Positions 11,363 to 24,539 of a stretch of DNA of 64,000 bases are shown piece by piece. Below the pieces are notes generated by a model. It made no database searches. It saw only the letters and a list, made by a program, of their open reading frames with translations, and was not told the DNA's origin. The position numbers and the translations under genes are program-made. Positions within the stretch are counted from its first letter, which is position 1, and every line of letters starts with the position of its first letter. Source of the stretch: Piper betle (Eukaryota > Streptophyta > Magnoliopsida > Piperales > Piperaceae); contig JAURVB010000125.1 in the NCBI GenBank assembly GCA_033002965.1, forward strand, positions 62,001 through 126,000, given 5' to 3'.

Positions 11363-14300
11363 ATAAAATTTCGTTACGTAATTTAGCAGTTTTAGAAGGA
11401 GGAAAATATTTTAACAAAACTTTTTCAGACAAGTCATCACAAGTGGTAGTTGCATCTATTGATGACAACTACTCTTTCACACTTCCTATTAATGACAATG
11501 GAAATAAGCAAAGGCAGAGAGCGTCGTCAGAGACACCAGGTCGCTTATACATATTGCAAACCGAAACTTGAATAAAAACAAAACTTTTTCTAATATCGCT
11601 TATACATATTAGAAAAAATTATGTCTATATTTGAATAAAATCGAAATTGAGTCGATCCAATGTTGCCTTTTCAATTGAGTCTGAATAGTGGGAGATAAAA
11701 ACTAGTTAGACAGGCAAGCACAAGTTGAGTAGACTTTTAATAAGTGAGAACTAGACGAACAAAATCTCAGTCAAAACGGTTCAATTTTAGGCAGTTAAGA
11801 AGCTTGCGGTCACGTATTGACCAACAATGGCTCGTCAACTTGTCCGAAGTCGGGCAAAAGCTCAACACTTCGCCTCCCACACTTTCCCAATTCTCGTCAA
11901 ATTAGGGTAGTGGAGGGAGTGAGAAGGCTAACTGCATGCAGACTGGCAAGCTCACTGGTAACAATTGATCAGTGGGTGCTTTTTGAGAATACCTCCAGAA
12001 AGAGTCTCCACTGCCCTAGCTTGCAAGCACAGAGAGGAGGTTGATCGACTTGGTGGGGAGCTCAACCAAGGAGGGGAGGCGTAGTTTGGGAAAATCCTCT
12101 TGCCAGAATTGTCGGAATGGTTCTTTTTTTAATTTTTTTATGTGTTGTTTTTTGGCAAAATTCTGGCATGGCCAGGGTTCGGACTTCTGGTAAATGAGTC
12201 TAAGAGGGTGGATTGGGTCTCATCGCTAGACTCCTATTGGGCCGACGGCAACTAACACTCGACTTCCATGTCAACGGCTAGACTAAGGTTTCTTAGTTGG
12301 GTAGATTTATGGCTTTTTAAAATTGATTAATCTATAATCAAATTAACAAGAATCCTAAATTTAATATCAAATAACAGATCTAAAAACATGATAAATCTCA
12401 ACTAAAATTGAATAATTATCATGCAATTAATTAATTATCATTAAATCAACATGATAACTCCAAATCTATTACTTGACAGATCAACTAAGAAAGACGAAAT
12501 CAAACTGACATTAAAATGGAGAATCGATGCAGGATGTAAAGATGCAACCCAAAGGAATCTAATGCGCAAATAACACTAAAATGCATACAATACATCTACG
12601 GCTTAGCTTATGTAGTAGGACATTTTAGATGAGTCAAATTTACAGAGACTAAGTTTTTAGAGAAAATTCAGTAGTCTCTCATGTAAATATGACGATGGAA
12701 AATTTTACAAAACCTATATAGTTATCATTAAATCACAAAATAATCTCAAAACACTTCATAATATTAATTAGCATTCATAGAATCATTTCCAAGGCGTTAC
12801 ACCACATTTCTAGATCATTCGCATTATACATAGATTTCATATTCATCAGGCTATTGGCTTACCTGGTCTTCCCATAGGCCCTCCTCCTGCAAATGCAAAT
12901 CACAAAAGCTCCTCCAACCAATATCCCTTCTTCACGCCGTGTACCTTCACAAGTAGCGAGGTTTTGTGTACCTAGATATTTATTTAAATCACCAACGAGC
13001 GTCATTAAGTCCTAAATAACTAATTGGAAAATCTCAATTCTTGCAAATGGATAAGATAGTTATCCACGAGGATCTGAAATGAAACAACAACTTCTTCGTA
13101 CAATATTGACCATGAGCAAGTAACCAATAGGGCCCAATCATAATCATAATAACTGGTAACCATACACATGGACCAGATAATAGCTCATGGTAACATGCTA
13201 GTTATATGACCAATAGGGCCTAGCTGATAATCATTGCAACACTATACGGTCCAGATATTCTCAACGGAGGCATACATGTTGAAATACATAATGCTAGCAG
13301 ATAGAAAATTAATATCATATATATGACCATCAACCAAACACCGTATGTGGGTACCAACCGGATCCCTTGGAGACATCACGCATCCCATCCACCTCACAGA
13401 CAAGTCAAAATCTGAAAAGTTAATATATGTATAAGGTCTGGGTATGGACAATTCAAATAGCGCCAAGTGCAACTTTGAGCTTGATCTTGTAACTTTTGAA
13501 ATCTCAACAAGAGATCTCAACCTTGAAGTTTTATTAATATGAAATATTGATTAAATGACTTATAGATATTATGCTTCACTAATTCGCCAATGACTACATT
13601 CTCTGATGTAAATCAAATCACGTGAACCAAGTAGAAGAGAGTCTTATCGGACCTAAGAAGAACACCTTGTCCTACCTCAGCAAGCCCAACTCTAAGGGGC
13701 CTAGCGATGGAGACAGCTACACAACCCTGTATGATAAATATGTGTAATGCATGAATAGACCTAGATGTGGCCAAGATGCATGACTTGTAGTAAAAAATTA
13801 AATAGCATTCAATTGATCTAATTTGATAACTATGTTCATACATTAATCTAATATTGTGAAATAAGCAGAACAAGTTAAAAAACCATGTGTTGAAATTATA
13901 AGTGTGATGTTGGTATATTAGGAACATCAAATGTGCTTAAACCTATACAACTGAGATGTCCGAAGATGTTTGTGCGTCCGAGGATCCCTACATCTAAGCT
14001 TGAGATATCCTAACACACTATACAAAAGTAAAATATCAAAATTGCTATTAAAATAATCTGATCTGATTAGTAAATTGGTTGGTAGACCAATTGTTAAATC
14101 TCCGAGGCAAATTGAAATCTAGAACTTAAAAGATATCGAATCAGACGAATTTGGTTGGCTCCGATAGAGCGGATTGAGATGTCATCATCACCCAACCCAA
14201 CTATGTGAATAATGATTTTTATTAATTAAATCCTTTTTATTTATTAAATTAATTAATTTCATTGTGAAATTAACTAAGATCACACGATGGGTTCATTTCA

Positions 14301-15640
14301 ATATTACACCCACACAAAAATTATTATTATGTTGCTCATTTACTTATTAATATTTGGCCCATGATCCAAGGCAACTCAGACATAATCCAAATTTATAAAG
14401 TTTAAATCTTTTTTATTGTTACAACATTAATTAGGTGATTGAGGTAGCGTTTTACTTTGCACAATTAACAAATACACAAAACACAACCTAAATATCAATA
14501 AAGGTGCAAACTTTACATGAAAATCATTTTTTTTAAAAATGATCTAACATGTAAAACATATTCAATAATATACCAAAACAATTAAAACGAAGTGATCTAC
14601 ATGATTCTAATTAGATCTATATGAAAAAAATGCAAATCATACAAAACAACCAGAGAAAAAGGGAGGAAAAGCTCACCCAGAGGAAAGGAAGAGAAGGGGG
14701 ACGAAAGGGGAGGAAATGGAGAAGACAGGAGGGAAGAAATGAGGGAAAAGAGAGGGGAGGAGAGGAGGAAGAAGGGCTGGGAGGTGGGCAAGGTGGAAGC
14801 AAGGAGAAGAGATGGGGAGGAAAAGGGTAGCGGCTAGGTTTTATAAAAAAACAAACTTGGCGCTAAGGTAACTGCACACATGCACACCCTCGTGCAAGGG
14901 CTCAAAGGTGCAAGGAGGGCACCCTTGCACTAGAACTTAGTTGTGGCTAGGGAAAAAGAAGAAAAGGGAAGGAAGGGGAGGAAGGAAAGGAAGGGAAAAG
15001 AAGGAAAAAGAAAGAAGGGGCAGAGATAGCTTCTAAGCATGACTAGGGTTTGAGGGTATGTTGAAGATGCATGTGACAGGACTCTAACGTGATACATGAC
15101 ACTAGACTAATTATCCACTTGGAACAGCAACAAGGCCATGACTTGGCAATTGCGGCCGACCGGATAATACTTAATAGCAGACACACCCAATGCCCATGTC
15201 CATGACAACACACAAGGACTCACTTAACGTCAACATGATTGAACCAGACTGGCTACATGCTAACCGAGTCGAATCAAAAGCCAAACCGGTAGTAAAACAT
15301 AGGACCAATGAGCTGGCTTTTACAAAAGGAGAGAGGGATAGGTGGGGGAGAATAAAGGGGTGGCTTGGGAGGCTTCTAGGGCACATCTAGGGCTAAGAAC
15401 TCGAGAATTCTATCACATGCGACACAACCCTAAAACACTCTACACAACTGAAACAACACGAACACCGGCTTGGCAAATGGGGGCCTACTTAAACAACTCA
15501 ACGATGGACACACCCAATGCCCAAGCCAACAACAACACACACAAGAGAGATCCGTCTAACTCTGGACCAATTGAATCAGACTGACTATGTGCTATTATAT
15601 TGAGCCAATAATAAATCGGGCATAAAACACTATGCCTACA
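11363..15640. other. Unassigned AT-rich, probably LTR-derived DNA
   Basis: I find no protein domain here. The 5' LTR of element B should lie at the left but I could not define it. Two purine-rich low-complexity tracts (about 14655-14830 and 14945-15025, GGAA/GAGG runs) create spurious ORFs on both strands. Phrases such as CCAATAGGGCC at about 13125 and 13210 recur, suggesting a decayed LTR, but without clear ends. Confidence 0.5.
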
Positions 15641-15717
15641 GGCTAGGTTTTATATGGAAGGTCTCATAAGCTCGTTAACATGCTTCTGCACCAAAAAGCC
15701 CTCGATGCAAATTAGTC

Positions 15718-16160
15718 TTGGGGGGATACAACCATGGTGGAGAATTCAACAAACCTGTCAACTTTGTCAAAACTTCCATTCCACTTAGGGAGGACTGCAC
15801 AAATAAGACTAGCACATCAAAGAAGGGTCATTCCGTCCTCCCCAAAGGGATGATGCCTCTACATGTTCTAAACAAGGGAATAAGCTTCTCCATGCTCCAA
15901 GGAAGGAGGAGAAGCTTTGACATGTCCCAAGCAAAAGGAAGAAGCCACAACAACATGTCACCGCCCCTCATGCTTCAAGGAGACCACCAATTTGTCATTT
16001 TTGTGATAAAATAGCTCACCGCCCCCCATGCTTCAAGGAGACCACCAACTTGTCATTTTTGTGATAAAATAGCTCACATTGAATCTATTCAAAAGGGAAA
16101 ATTCAAGTGGATTCCCAAGAAGATAAGCCCTAAGATAGGTATAGACTCTATTCTAATTCC
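15718..16160 (+). pseudogene. Retroelement gag-like fragment with a half zinc knuckle
   Basis: A 98-codon ORF (15718-16014) is followed, in another frame, by CHFCDKIAHIESIQKG then KWIPKK. This resembles the CxxCxxxxH part of a retroviral zinc knuckle plus the downstream linker of copia elements. The terminal Cys is not seen. A 58-bp tandem duplication (15961-16018 and 16019-16076) repeats the start of the knuckle and shifts the frame. The lineage is uncertain, possibly Sirevirus-like. Confidence 0.4.
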
Positions 16161-16506
16161 TTAAATCTAATTGAATTGCATGTATAAATGTAATTTTTGA
16201 TTGTCTTCAAAAATTGTTTTCAAAATGTAGTTTGCTCTCACTTTTGGTTTCCCAACGTTCAGTTAGTATTTAGTTACATGTTTGATTGACCAAACCTTTG
16301 GATAGAACATTCATTGTGAAGAAGTGTGTTCGGGTTGACGATTGGTTAACCATTCGTGGCTAAACGACTAACCTTCAATGTGAAGGAGTGTGTTCGGTTC
16401 ATGATTGGTAAGTCGTTCGGTGATTGAATGATTTGTAAAAGTTGAATTGGTTAAAACTCCTAACCTTAACTGAAGTCACCACCGTGACAAACGCCACAGC
16501 CGAGGT

Positions 16507-17870
16507 GTAATGACCCGCCCGTTCCGAGCCACGAGCTAAGTGTTACTATATAAAAGTGTCTCATAAATTAACTTTTCTATTAATTGTCAAGATTTTAAAA
16601 ACTATGACATAAAATATAATATAATAACTGCTCAGAATAATCAAAGCCCCATGAACTGAACCAAAATCTCACTGCCATGCAAACAATCTAGAAAAAAAAG
16701 CCCAATAACAGACTCCTCCAACTGCCCGACTCTACCCATCCTTTCATGCTCATACCAGCGGAGGCAATTTTGCGTTAGTGATAAAAATACTAAGTCATAT
16801 AATTACAAGAAAAAATTAATATATTCCACAACATCATTAATTCGACTTTTAGTGATTATGAGCCTATGTTGAGCTCTTAATATGCAAGGAGGGTGGCCGC
16901 CCATCCAACTACAATCCTATATATGTGCACACACGTTATGTGGCCTTCGGCCTATAGTTACCGATATTTACCATTGACTCACGCTCTTGGTATCACAAGT
17001 GCATAATGAGCCGTCTTGCACTACTACGACTTATCACCCCTTTCAGCATGGGGGCAGGTATTTAATCTTTCAAGAATTTTAAGGGTGCTGCCCTGTGTTG
17101 GACTGAGTCAATTTTTTAACCCCGGTTGCGCTCCGCACATGGTGGTTGAATGTGGCTCAGGCCGACCAAGAATCCCACATAGTAATTTTTTAAGGGTGCT
17201 TGCCCGTGTCAGATTGAGCTAATTCTTTGACCCCAATTGTGCTCGGTACATGGTGGTCGAATGTGGGGTCAGTCCAACCAAGACTCCCACATAGGAATAT
17301 ATAACATTTCAAGTAATTATAAGAACCTAAAATTGTATTGAGGCACCCACAACTACGACTCGTGATCCTAATATGAATGAAACTTCTCTAAAGTCTTCTC
17401 TTTGTAAGCCAAATGTGCTCACAAACTATCAAGTTGATGTTTTATTTAACAATCAATAGAAGTCTCCTTTATATATAAAAATATGTGTACAATTCAAGAA
17501 GTCACTACATTAAATTTTATTATTATGTGTAAAATTTAAGAAGTCACTATATTAAATTTTATTAAAAAGAACATAATCACATATAACTATAGTAAACACC
17601 AATCATTTGTGTGATAGCAGAAAGTCAAAAAAATTGACTATTTAATTAATGCGAATGGGTTTCAAACCCAAAAATTTAATAAATAATACTTATTTAAAAC
17701 CATTGTAACGGTACCTTAAAAGTTATAATTGATAATATGATATTGATTTTTTAGATTTAATTAGTTAAATATTATTTATGGTTTATTTTAAGATTTACAA
17801 AACCCTAAATAAAATAACCTAATTATTTTTTTCAGGGTTTTACACGACAAGTTCTCCACAACCGACCATT
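16507..17870. repeat. Probable decayed LTR with a 111-bp tandem duplication
   Basis: The stretch begins TGTAATGACCCGCC, a common start of plant gypsy LTRs, and contains two adjacent related units starting AAGGGTGCT at 17081 and 17192. Each has GACTGAG/GATTGAG, CACATGGTGGT and CCAAGA.TCCCACATA. I could not find the other end or a target duplication, so this is only a probable LTR. No coding function is visible. Confidence 0.4.
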
Positions 17871-18189
17871 GACAAATCCCCTCACTGGAGATGCCGCTTG
17901 TCCCCTCTAGCAAACTGAAGTTCTCCCACCATTGTTCAGTTGTGCCAAATCAGATTCCGATAGCATTGCCACCGGTCTGGCCTCATCACCGCCCATGCTG
18001 CCCTCACCATAGTCATAGAATATGTCCTAAGCCTGACCAACCACCAAAGATCCACCGCCAAGTCGTGATCCCGCGTCATTGCTAGTTTGGTCACCAATCA
18101 TTTGGTTGATGTTTGGTTAGTCGATTGGTAACTAAACATACTCGAAGATACAACATTGTGTTGAATTTAAATGCCATTCACTTAGTTCT

Positions 18190-19420
18190 TGCTACCCTTC
18201 CTAGTCCTCATGGTTAGGAGCTTTGGAGAGGAGCCTTACACTAGGTCTATGAAGGGTGCGGATACTCCAAGGGAGCCAAGTACCCGATAGTCCTTTTACT
18301 AAAAGGACTTGAAGAAGTAGAATTTCAAGAAGAGGATGGTAGTGTAAGAGAACCAAATTGATGTGGCTGATCTCAACAACAACTTTAATGGTTTCTTTAG
18401 GCTCGTGTAAATTCAAAGTTGGGAGATGGCTTTGAGGTCGGCTCTCAAAAAGATGTTACACTTCCACAAATTAGAAAATTCTGCTATACGTTAGTAAAAG
18501 TGAATGAGGGATATTATAAAGTCAAGGTGGATAAGCAAGAATTCCATCTTAGATCAGGGTGCATTACATAACTTCTTAGAGTACCGGATGATGGTGATAA
18601 GACGTACTTTGACAATGTCCAATTAGAATGTCTCTTGACCGTGCGTGTGAAGAGGGAAGAATTAGATAGTACTGTTATCTTTGTGGGCACTACACTCATA
18701 AACCCTTTGAGAGCTCAAGGCCTCACCAAGATGGTACTTGTATTTTGGAAGTATTAGCTATAAAACATTCTTCAACAAGTTGGTCATTATAGTGAACTCT
18801 CTTCATATGCTGTTTACACCCAATGGAGGATCATCTTCAAGGGATGGATCAGCTTGTCGTCCTTCATCCTCAACCATATGTGGAGAGGTAGGAACCAAAG
18901 GAGAGCTTGTCTACCATATGGATGGCTCCTCAAGGCCCTCTTTTTCTAAGCAAGCCCGGTTTGGAGTGAAGGGCTAGTGCCATCCTCTCATACAAGACCA
19001 TGGATTACAACCCAATTTACAATAAGTTGATCTTAAGCGAGAAGAAGAAGAGGAAGACCAAGGATGCATCCACTTCAAGGGAGGAGCCACCACACCATGA
19101 AATAAATGAAGATGACTTTTGGGCTAACCTTGATAGGGAAGAAGACCAATGGGAGGAGGATCCAAGACCACCACATGAGGAAGAGACATAAATCCTACCA
19201 CCACCACCGTCGAGGAACATTTGGACTACTTTGGATAATCACACAGTGAGAATTGATCACATGGCACTTGATATGGAGGAGATGAGGAGAAACTAGGAGG
19301 CGATGAGGAGGAACCATGAGGTGCTCATCCAAGACATGGGAGCACACTTTGGCTTTTCCCCCAGGGGATTATACCTTCCATGTAGTCCCAATTCGCTCTA
19401 CGAGATGAAGGTGAAACCTA
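18190..19420 (+). pseudogene. Degenerate gag-like (plant transposon protein) sequence
   Basis: In interrupted plus-strand frames the text KVNEGYYKVKVDKQEFHL, LLRVPDDGDKTYFDN and LSSFILNHMWRG followed by LPYGWLLKALF resembles the N-terminal gag-like domain of Tat/Athila-class retroelement polyproteins. It is followed by an open 63-codon, charged stretch (19000-19191). Stops and frameshifts are frequent. The assignment is by pattern only. Confidence 0.4.
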
Positions 19421-20836
19421 GACTACTTTTGTAATTCTTTCCATTTTATGCTTAATTGTCTTTTTGAGATGACAAAGGAGGAGAGTGATGTGTTGTATGG
19501 GCATAGGTCTAGGGAGAGTGAGCACTTATGTAGGTGGAATATGAGAGTTGAGTTATTTCATGAACTATACTTGTATTTTTTGATGAATTAATGAGAATGA
19601 CTAACTAATCTAGGATTGTCAATTACTTATTGCCCATTGGTTACAAAGAATAATCATTATGGCATAAACATTCCATCATAGTATCTTGTATTATTTGAGA
19701 CAAACCTATTATGTAGGTATAGAATAGTGGAGATGCATAAACTTCAAAGGATGAGCATGAAGTTTCGAAGAATGAAGATCAACAAGGCAAGGTCAAGGGG
19801 ATGCTTCATTAGGATTGAAACTAGCAATTTAGAAAGCTCACAACATATGAGAGTTGTCTTCATTAAAAAGGAGGAGAATGTTGAACCTTGTTTTGATGTG
19901 ACAACAACTTCAAACTCTATAAGTGCATAGATCAAAGATCAAGTAACCGAGGAAAGAATTCAAGTTTGAAGAATCAAAGGAATTGCTGAAGTATGACACT
20001 TTGGCTACACTTCAATTAGGACTTCGGTAACTGAAGATGTGTGGAACATGGTTCAACTTTTGACTGACCTTTGGTCAGTGGTTCCTCAACTGAAGACCTA
20101 GGGCTTGGTATGAATTCGAGAAGCATGAAACTTTGGCAGACCATCGGTTGTGGGATCAGCAATCCAAGTGCAGAGGGAACCTTAAAGCTAATGTGGCAAA
20201 GAGTCAAGGAAGACTTTGGCAGAGGTTCAGTCCAGGGTTTGACAATAGAAGAGGGGTTTAGGATCTCGAGGGCTGATGTGGGCAAAAATAAATTTAAGGA
20301 AATTTTGACTAAGCTTCGGTCATGTGTTTGGTAGTCGAAGTTGACTTGGCTAGTTGTAAGTGAATGATCGATAGATGGGTGGTCAATCATTTTGTAAAAC
20401 CTATGCCTTCAGCCCAATGTTTTGCGTGTTGGTCAGCTCACCGATTAAATAACATATAGATTGGTCCCTTCCATGGATCGATATGTGTTATGAGATTGGT
20501 TGGGCTTTGTGTGTTGCAAAGATTGTATTGTAGGCCCAAAGCCTCTTGTGCTATACTTGTGCATTCATTTGGCGAATGCTGCAGAGTTTACTTGAGTGGG
20601 TATTCATAATTGAGGCAAATATTGTGTTTGTTTTAGGTTTCTATTGTTTCGGCTGGTTGTGTTTAGTATGTTTTTGTTTTCGGTCTTGTCGCAGACGATT
20701 CAAACATTATTAATTTTTTTAAAAAACTTTTATAAGATTTTTTTGTGCAAAATTTGTTTTGTTAGAAAACCTAAAGCATATCCATCTTTCAGCATACAAA
20801 AAAATGTGGCCAACACACCAACACTGGCATTGGGTA
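19421..20836. other. Unassigned DNA left of the solo LTR
   Basis: The region is AT-rich with short spurious ORFs. I recognise no domain, LTR end or RNA gene. It may belong to the same old retroelement as 18190-19420. Confidence 0.5.
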
Positions 20837-20841
20837 ACTTT

Positions 20842-23222
20842 TGTGGCACCACAAATCTATTTCTACGATCAAAAACCGTACCAGAATGTTACTAGTCCTG
20901 GTTAGGTTAACTAACCCAAACCCAACCCTGTGGATCTACTCTTGGTGTCTCAAGATGGAAGATGTCTATCGCTATGCATGGATGAATGCACAAAAATAAA
21001 TCTAGCATGTTACTACATGAATGACATGTCAATCAATTCACAAACCAAATAATTATGATGAAAATCGATAAAAATTCGTGAAATAAGACGAACTAAATTT
21101 CCCCTGAAAGTGCAATTAAAGGTCACCTTGTCAAATCAAGGTGTATACGTATGTAAATAATTAAGAAAATGTCCACGCAATAAATTCATTCAACTGTATA
21201 ATTCATTGAGTCTCGACTCAACTTTTGATTTACCTTCATCTTACCTAACTGGGTTTTAAACCATCTATGTATTCTATTAACATTTTTCATTAATTCAACT
21301 TGTTGTACTAGTACAATGTCTAAATATATTTATTAACATGTCATCGTTTTTACTGTAACATACATCATATCACACCACATCATCATGTATTGTATTTCAT
21401 TACATCATCCTCAAAATATTAAACATGCTATCATCTGACAAATGTGTATACAAGAGATGTCACTGCTCCTCCGTACAGACTAGCTCAATCTACTCATGAT
21501 TATATATATTATAAAAACACGTTAATAACGAGTATGACTAGTCCAAAAATATAACTAATATCAAATTGGTTATGAGAGCAAACTCTCATATGAAGGAAAA
21601 TATTTATATACTTCTCGTGAACTCTCTGAAAGGCACCTACTGAGGAGCCACTGGGCTGCAAACCCGATAGCATCCTAGACTAATTGCTTTGCTACTGCTT
21701 ATGCCTCTCTCGACATTTTCTCATTTTATTTTCTACTCCCTTGGGGATACTAATATATCCTAAGCCCTCTCTTTTCCTCCATAATTCTCCTGACCTTGAG
21801 AACAAAGACCGAGCACTCTCAATTAGTCACCTTTAGTACCCTTTTAACCATAAGTTTGGACATGCATTGTACTATATAGTTCTTGTAAACCTCCATGTTT
21901 CTCCAGGTGTGAGGAACTCAAAATTGGAGTTGTCAGGATCCCTAGAGATTGGAACAACCCGCTCACTAATCTAGTGCCCGCTTTGACTAGCACATGTACC
22001 CACTCATGGTACGTACAAGTCAGTTTTTCCATCTCTCGTCTCACTGAAAAGTCGATAAAATTATATAGATAGGCGTGGGATGGGATTTATATAATAGGCC
22101 CAAAGGCAACTTGTGGTGGATCTTATTTTCAAAAGCATACTTAAGGATCTCATCCTCGAGGGTTACTAATCCAGAAAACTATTTGACTAAATGGCCCAGG
22201 GTTAATGGGATCCAATAGAACGCCACTTAACTCGTTCTACAAATAAAATAATACACAATAGAATAGAGCGTAAAATACGAAATGAGTCCTAAAAAGACCT
22301 GGTAGAAGCTCCAATTGTGTCCACGTGCCTAGGCTGCAATCTCCTACTCCGTACCTACACATCAAGACTAAATACTAATGCCCAGTATAATGCATGAATG
22401 CTACACTCTTCATCAATTCATACAAGACAACATCTATTTACATGCATTTAAATTCCAATTCTAATTCATTATTATCATCCGTTAACATGCATTTAAATTT
22501 AAATCACACTTATTACAATCACACCAAAATCATAAAACAATCAAACAAAATCGGATAAATTTTTATACCTAATCGTCAGTCATGCAGCGACAGTGACAAG
22601 GTTGTGGCTGGCTCAAGTGAGGATCGTGAGGAAGAGGGAAGGGAGAATAAGAAGAAGGAAGTTGGGTGAGGAGGATGATGGTGGCTGGATGGTGACAGAG
22701 TCAGAGGTGTGGAATAAATAGATGTCACGCGGGAAAGAAAATGAGTGGTCGGGGAGAAAAACTAATGGTCAGTGAGAAAAACGAATGGTTAGTGAGAAAA
22801 ACGAATGGTTAGTGAGAAAAACGAATGGTCGTTTCGTAATTAAAACTTGACTCGACTCTGATTCTAGAAAAATAATACTAACTCGTAATAATTCTAAAAA
22901 AATCTTAAAAAATAGGGATAATCCCATAAAACATAATATACATAATATTACAATGAGATGCTCTATAAATAATAACCCAACCAAATTTCCCTTAACGCAT
23001 CCTAATGCGTTATTGAGCCTAAAAATAATCTTCGATCTAATTAAGATAAATAAAGAAAATCTGGCGTACTCTCATATATTCGGATAACTCATTCTTCTAC
23101 TGTCTTACTGACATTATCTTCATATACTCGATATGCGTATTCTGAAATTGACTAGACTAAGAATAACAGTCGAACCGACCGGTTCAGACTATAAAACCTT
23201 AACTCGAATCACGGGTTTTACA
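20842..23222 (-). mobile_element. Chromovirus-type solo LTR with 5-bp target duplication
   Basis: The 2381-bp stretch runs TGTGGCACC...TTTTACA on the plus strand, with ACTTT on both sides (20837-20841 and 23223-23227). On the minus strand it matches the LTR at 55003-57971 over much of its length. Shared text includes the start TGTAAAACCC followed by ACGATTCGAG or GTGATTCGAG, the central CCTCGAGGATGAGATC-like block and the end region TGACCTAACC/TAACCTAACC. No primer-binding site or internal region follows either end, so it is a solo LTR left by recombination between two LTRs. Confidence 0.85.
22742..22832. repeat. 20-bp tandem repeat inside the solo LTR
   Basis: About four copies of GGTTAGTGAGAAAAACGAAT, the two central ones identical by eye and the outer ones with a few changes. 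It is not seen at the corresponding place in the 55003-57971 LTR. Confidence 0.8.
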
Positions 23223-23227
23223 ACTTT

Positions 23228-24539
23228 TTTCAAAAAGGGGCGTGATCCCCACCCTTCTTCTCCACCGGGCCCTACACCTCTAAACTTGTGAAAAACAACA
23301 ATATTTTGGCTTCTTCAAGTCGATTCAACCTTGTCTTCATCTTCTTTGGGCTAGAGGCTCCTTCTCCTTCTCTCTTGTTTTTTCTTTCTTTGCACGCATT
23401 TGTTGATTCATCTCATTAGGAGGGTTATTTGCTATAATTGATTCTTTTTTATTGCTTGTTAATGTTGATGTGAAACTTTCCTTATAGTTTAATTTCATTT
23501 TTAAGTATTAGATTAAAAAGTCCCTTTCTTGCATGTATTGTTCTAGTTTTAAGTTTTCATTTTTATGCATGATTTAATGTGTTTCTTGATTAATTGTTAT
23601 TGTTTGTAGTTTAATTGTGTTGTTGAAGCTTCCTCATGTTGTAATAGGGTATGGTTTTGAAGGATATGTGGATGGAGTTGTATAGGAGCCAAATTCACAT
23701 ATTTTTAAATTAAATCTAAATTTTGCCTAATTAATTTGGGTAGTTAGAATTTTATGTAAGTGTTTGGGACAAGTTTCTAAGTTGGATTCATACTTAATTA
23801 GAGCTTTTAGGGCTGTTTTGATTTAATCTTATTAATTTGGGTGTTTAGATAAAAGTTTACCAAAAATTTGACATTACAAAGAAGACGTTTGTTTTAGGTG
23901 CTTAGAACTTTGTTGTTGTTGTCTAAATCAACTTAGAACTTAGTTGTTGTAGTTTAAATCACCTAAACTAAGCTACAAAAGACCTTAGGGAGCTTTTAAA
24001 ACTGAAATGATGGTTAAAATGAAATTTTATACCATTTTAGAATTCATGCTAATTTTAATTCCGAATTTAGGGATAATTAGATTGACGCTTAAAAATCAAG
24101 TTAGAAACTAACATCTAAGCAACTAGACTAGCTTTAACTAACCAGGTAATGGATTAGGATAACTGATAAAATATATTAGGGCTTGTCAAATTAGATTACC
24201 TAGACATAGTTAATTATGAAAGAGTAAGTTGTGGTACAATTGTAAGTGAATGCTAGCTCTATGTTCTCCATTTAATCAGGAATATATCTTCATGAAATGT
24301 TTACACCTTGTTTAAAGGCTGATTTTGGATGAATGGAGAAATCCTTTTATGTATGAATTTTGTATGTTGGTTTTACTTTATGCATTATTACTTGCCTTGT
24401 TGATTTGTTGTGGGTTGGGAACATATATAATCTTGCAAGCTAAGTTTTCACACACCATTATAAGCATGCATGCATTTTTGATTTTGGTAGTCTTAGTCGT
24501 TTTCCCCCTTTATGTGCATAGTGGAGCTTGGCGGTTGTT
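23228..24539. other. Unassigned AT-rich DNA between LTRs
   Basis: No coding domain or RNA gene is seen. The right part probably grades into the diverged LTR starting by 24540, but I cannot place the junction. Confidence 0.5.

Noticed and set aside
14597..14830. ORFs on both strands in a purine-rich tract
   Set aside because: Low-complexity Ser/Pro/Phe or Arg/Gly/Glu text caused by GGAA-type repeats.
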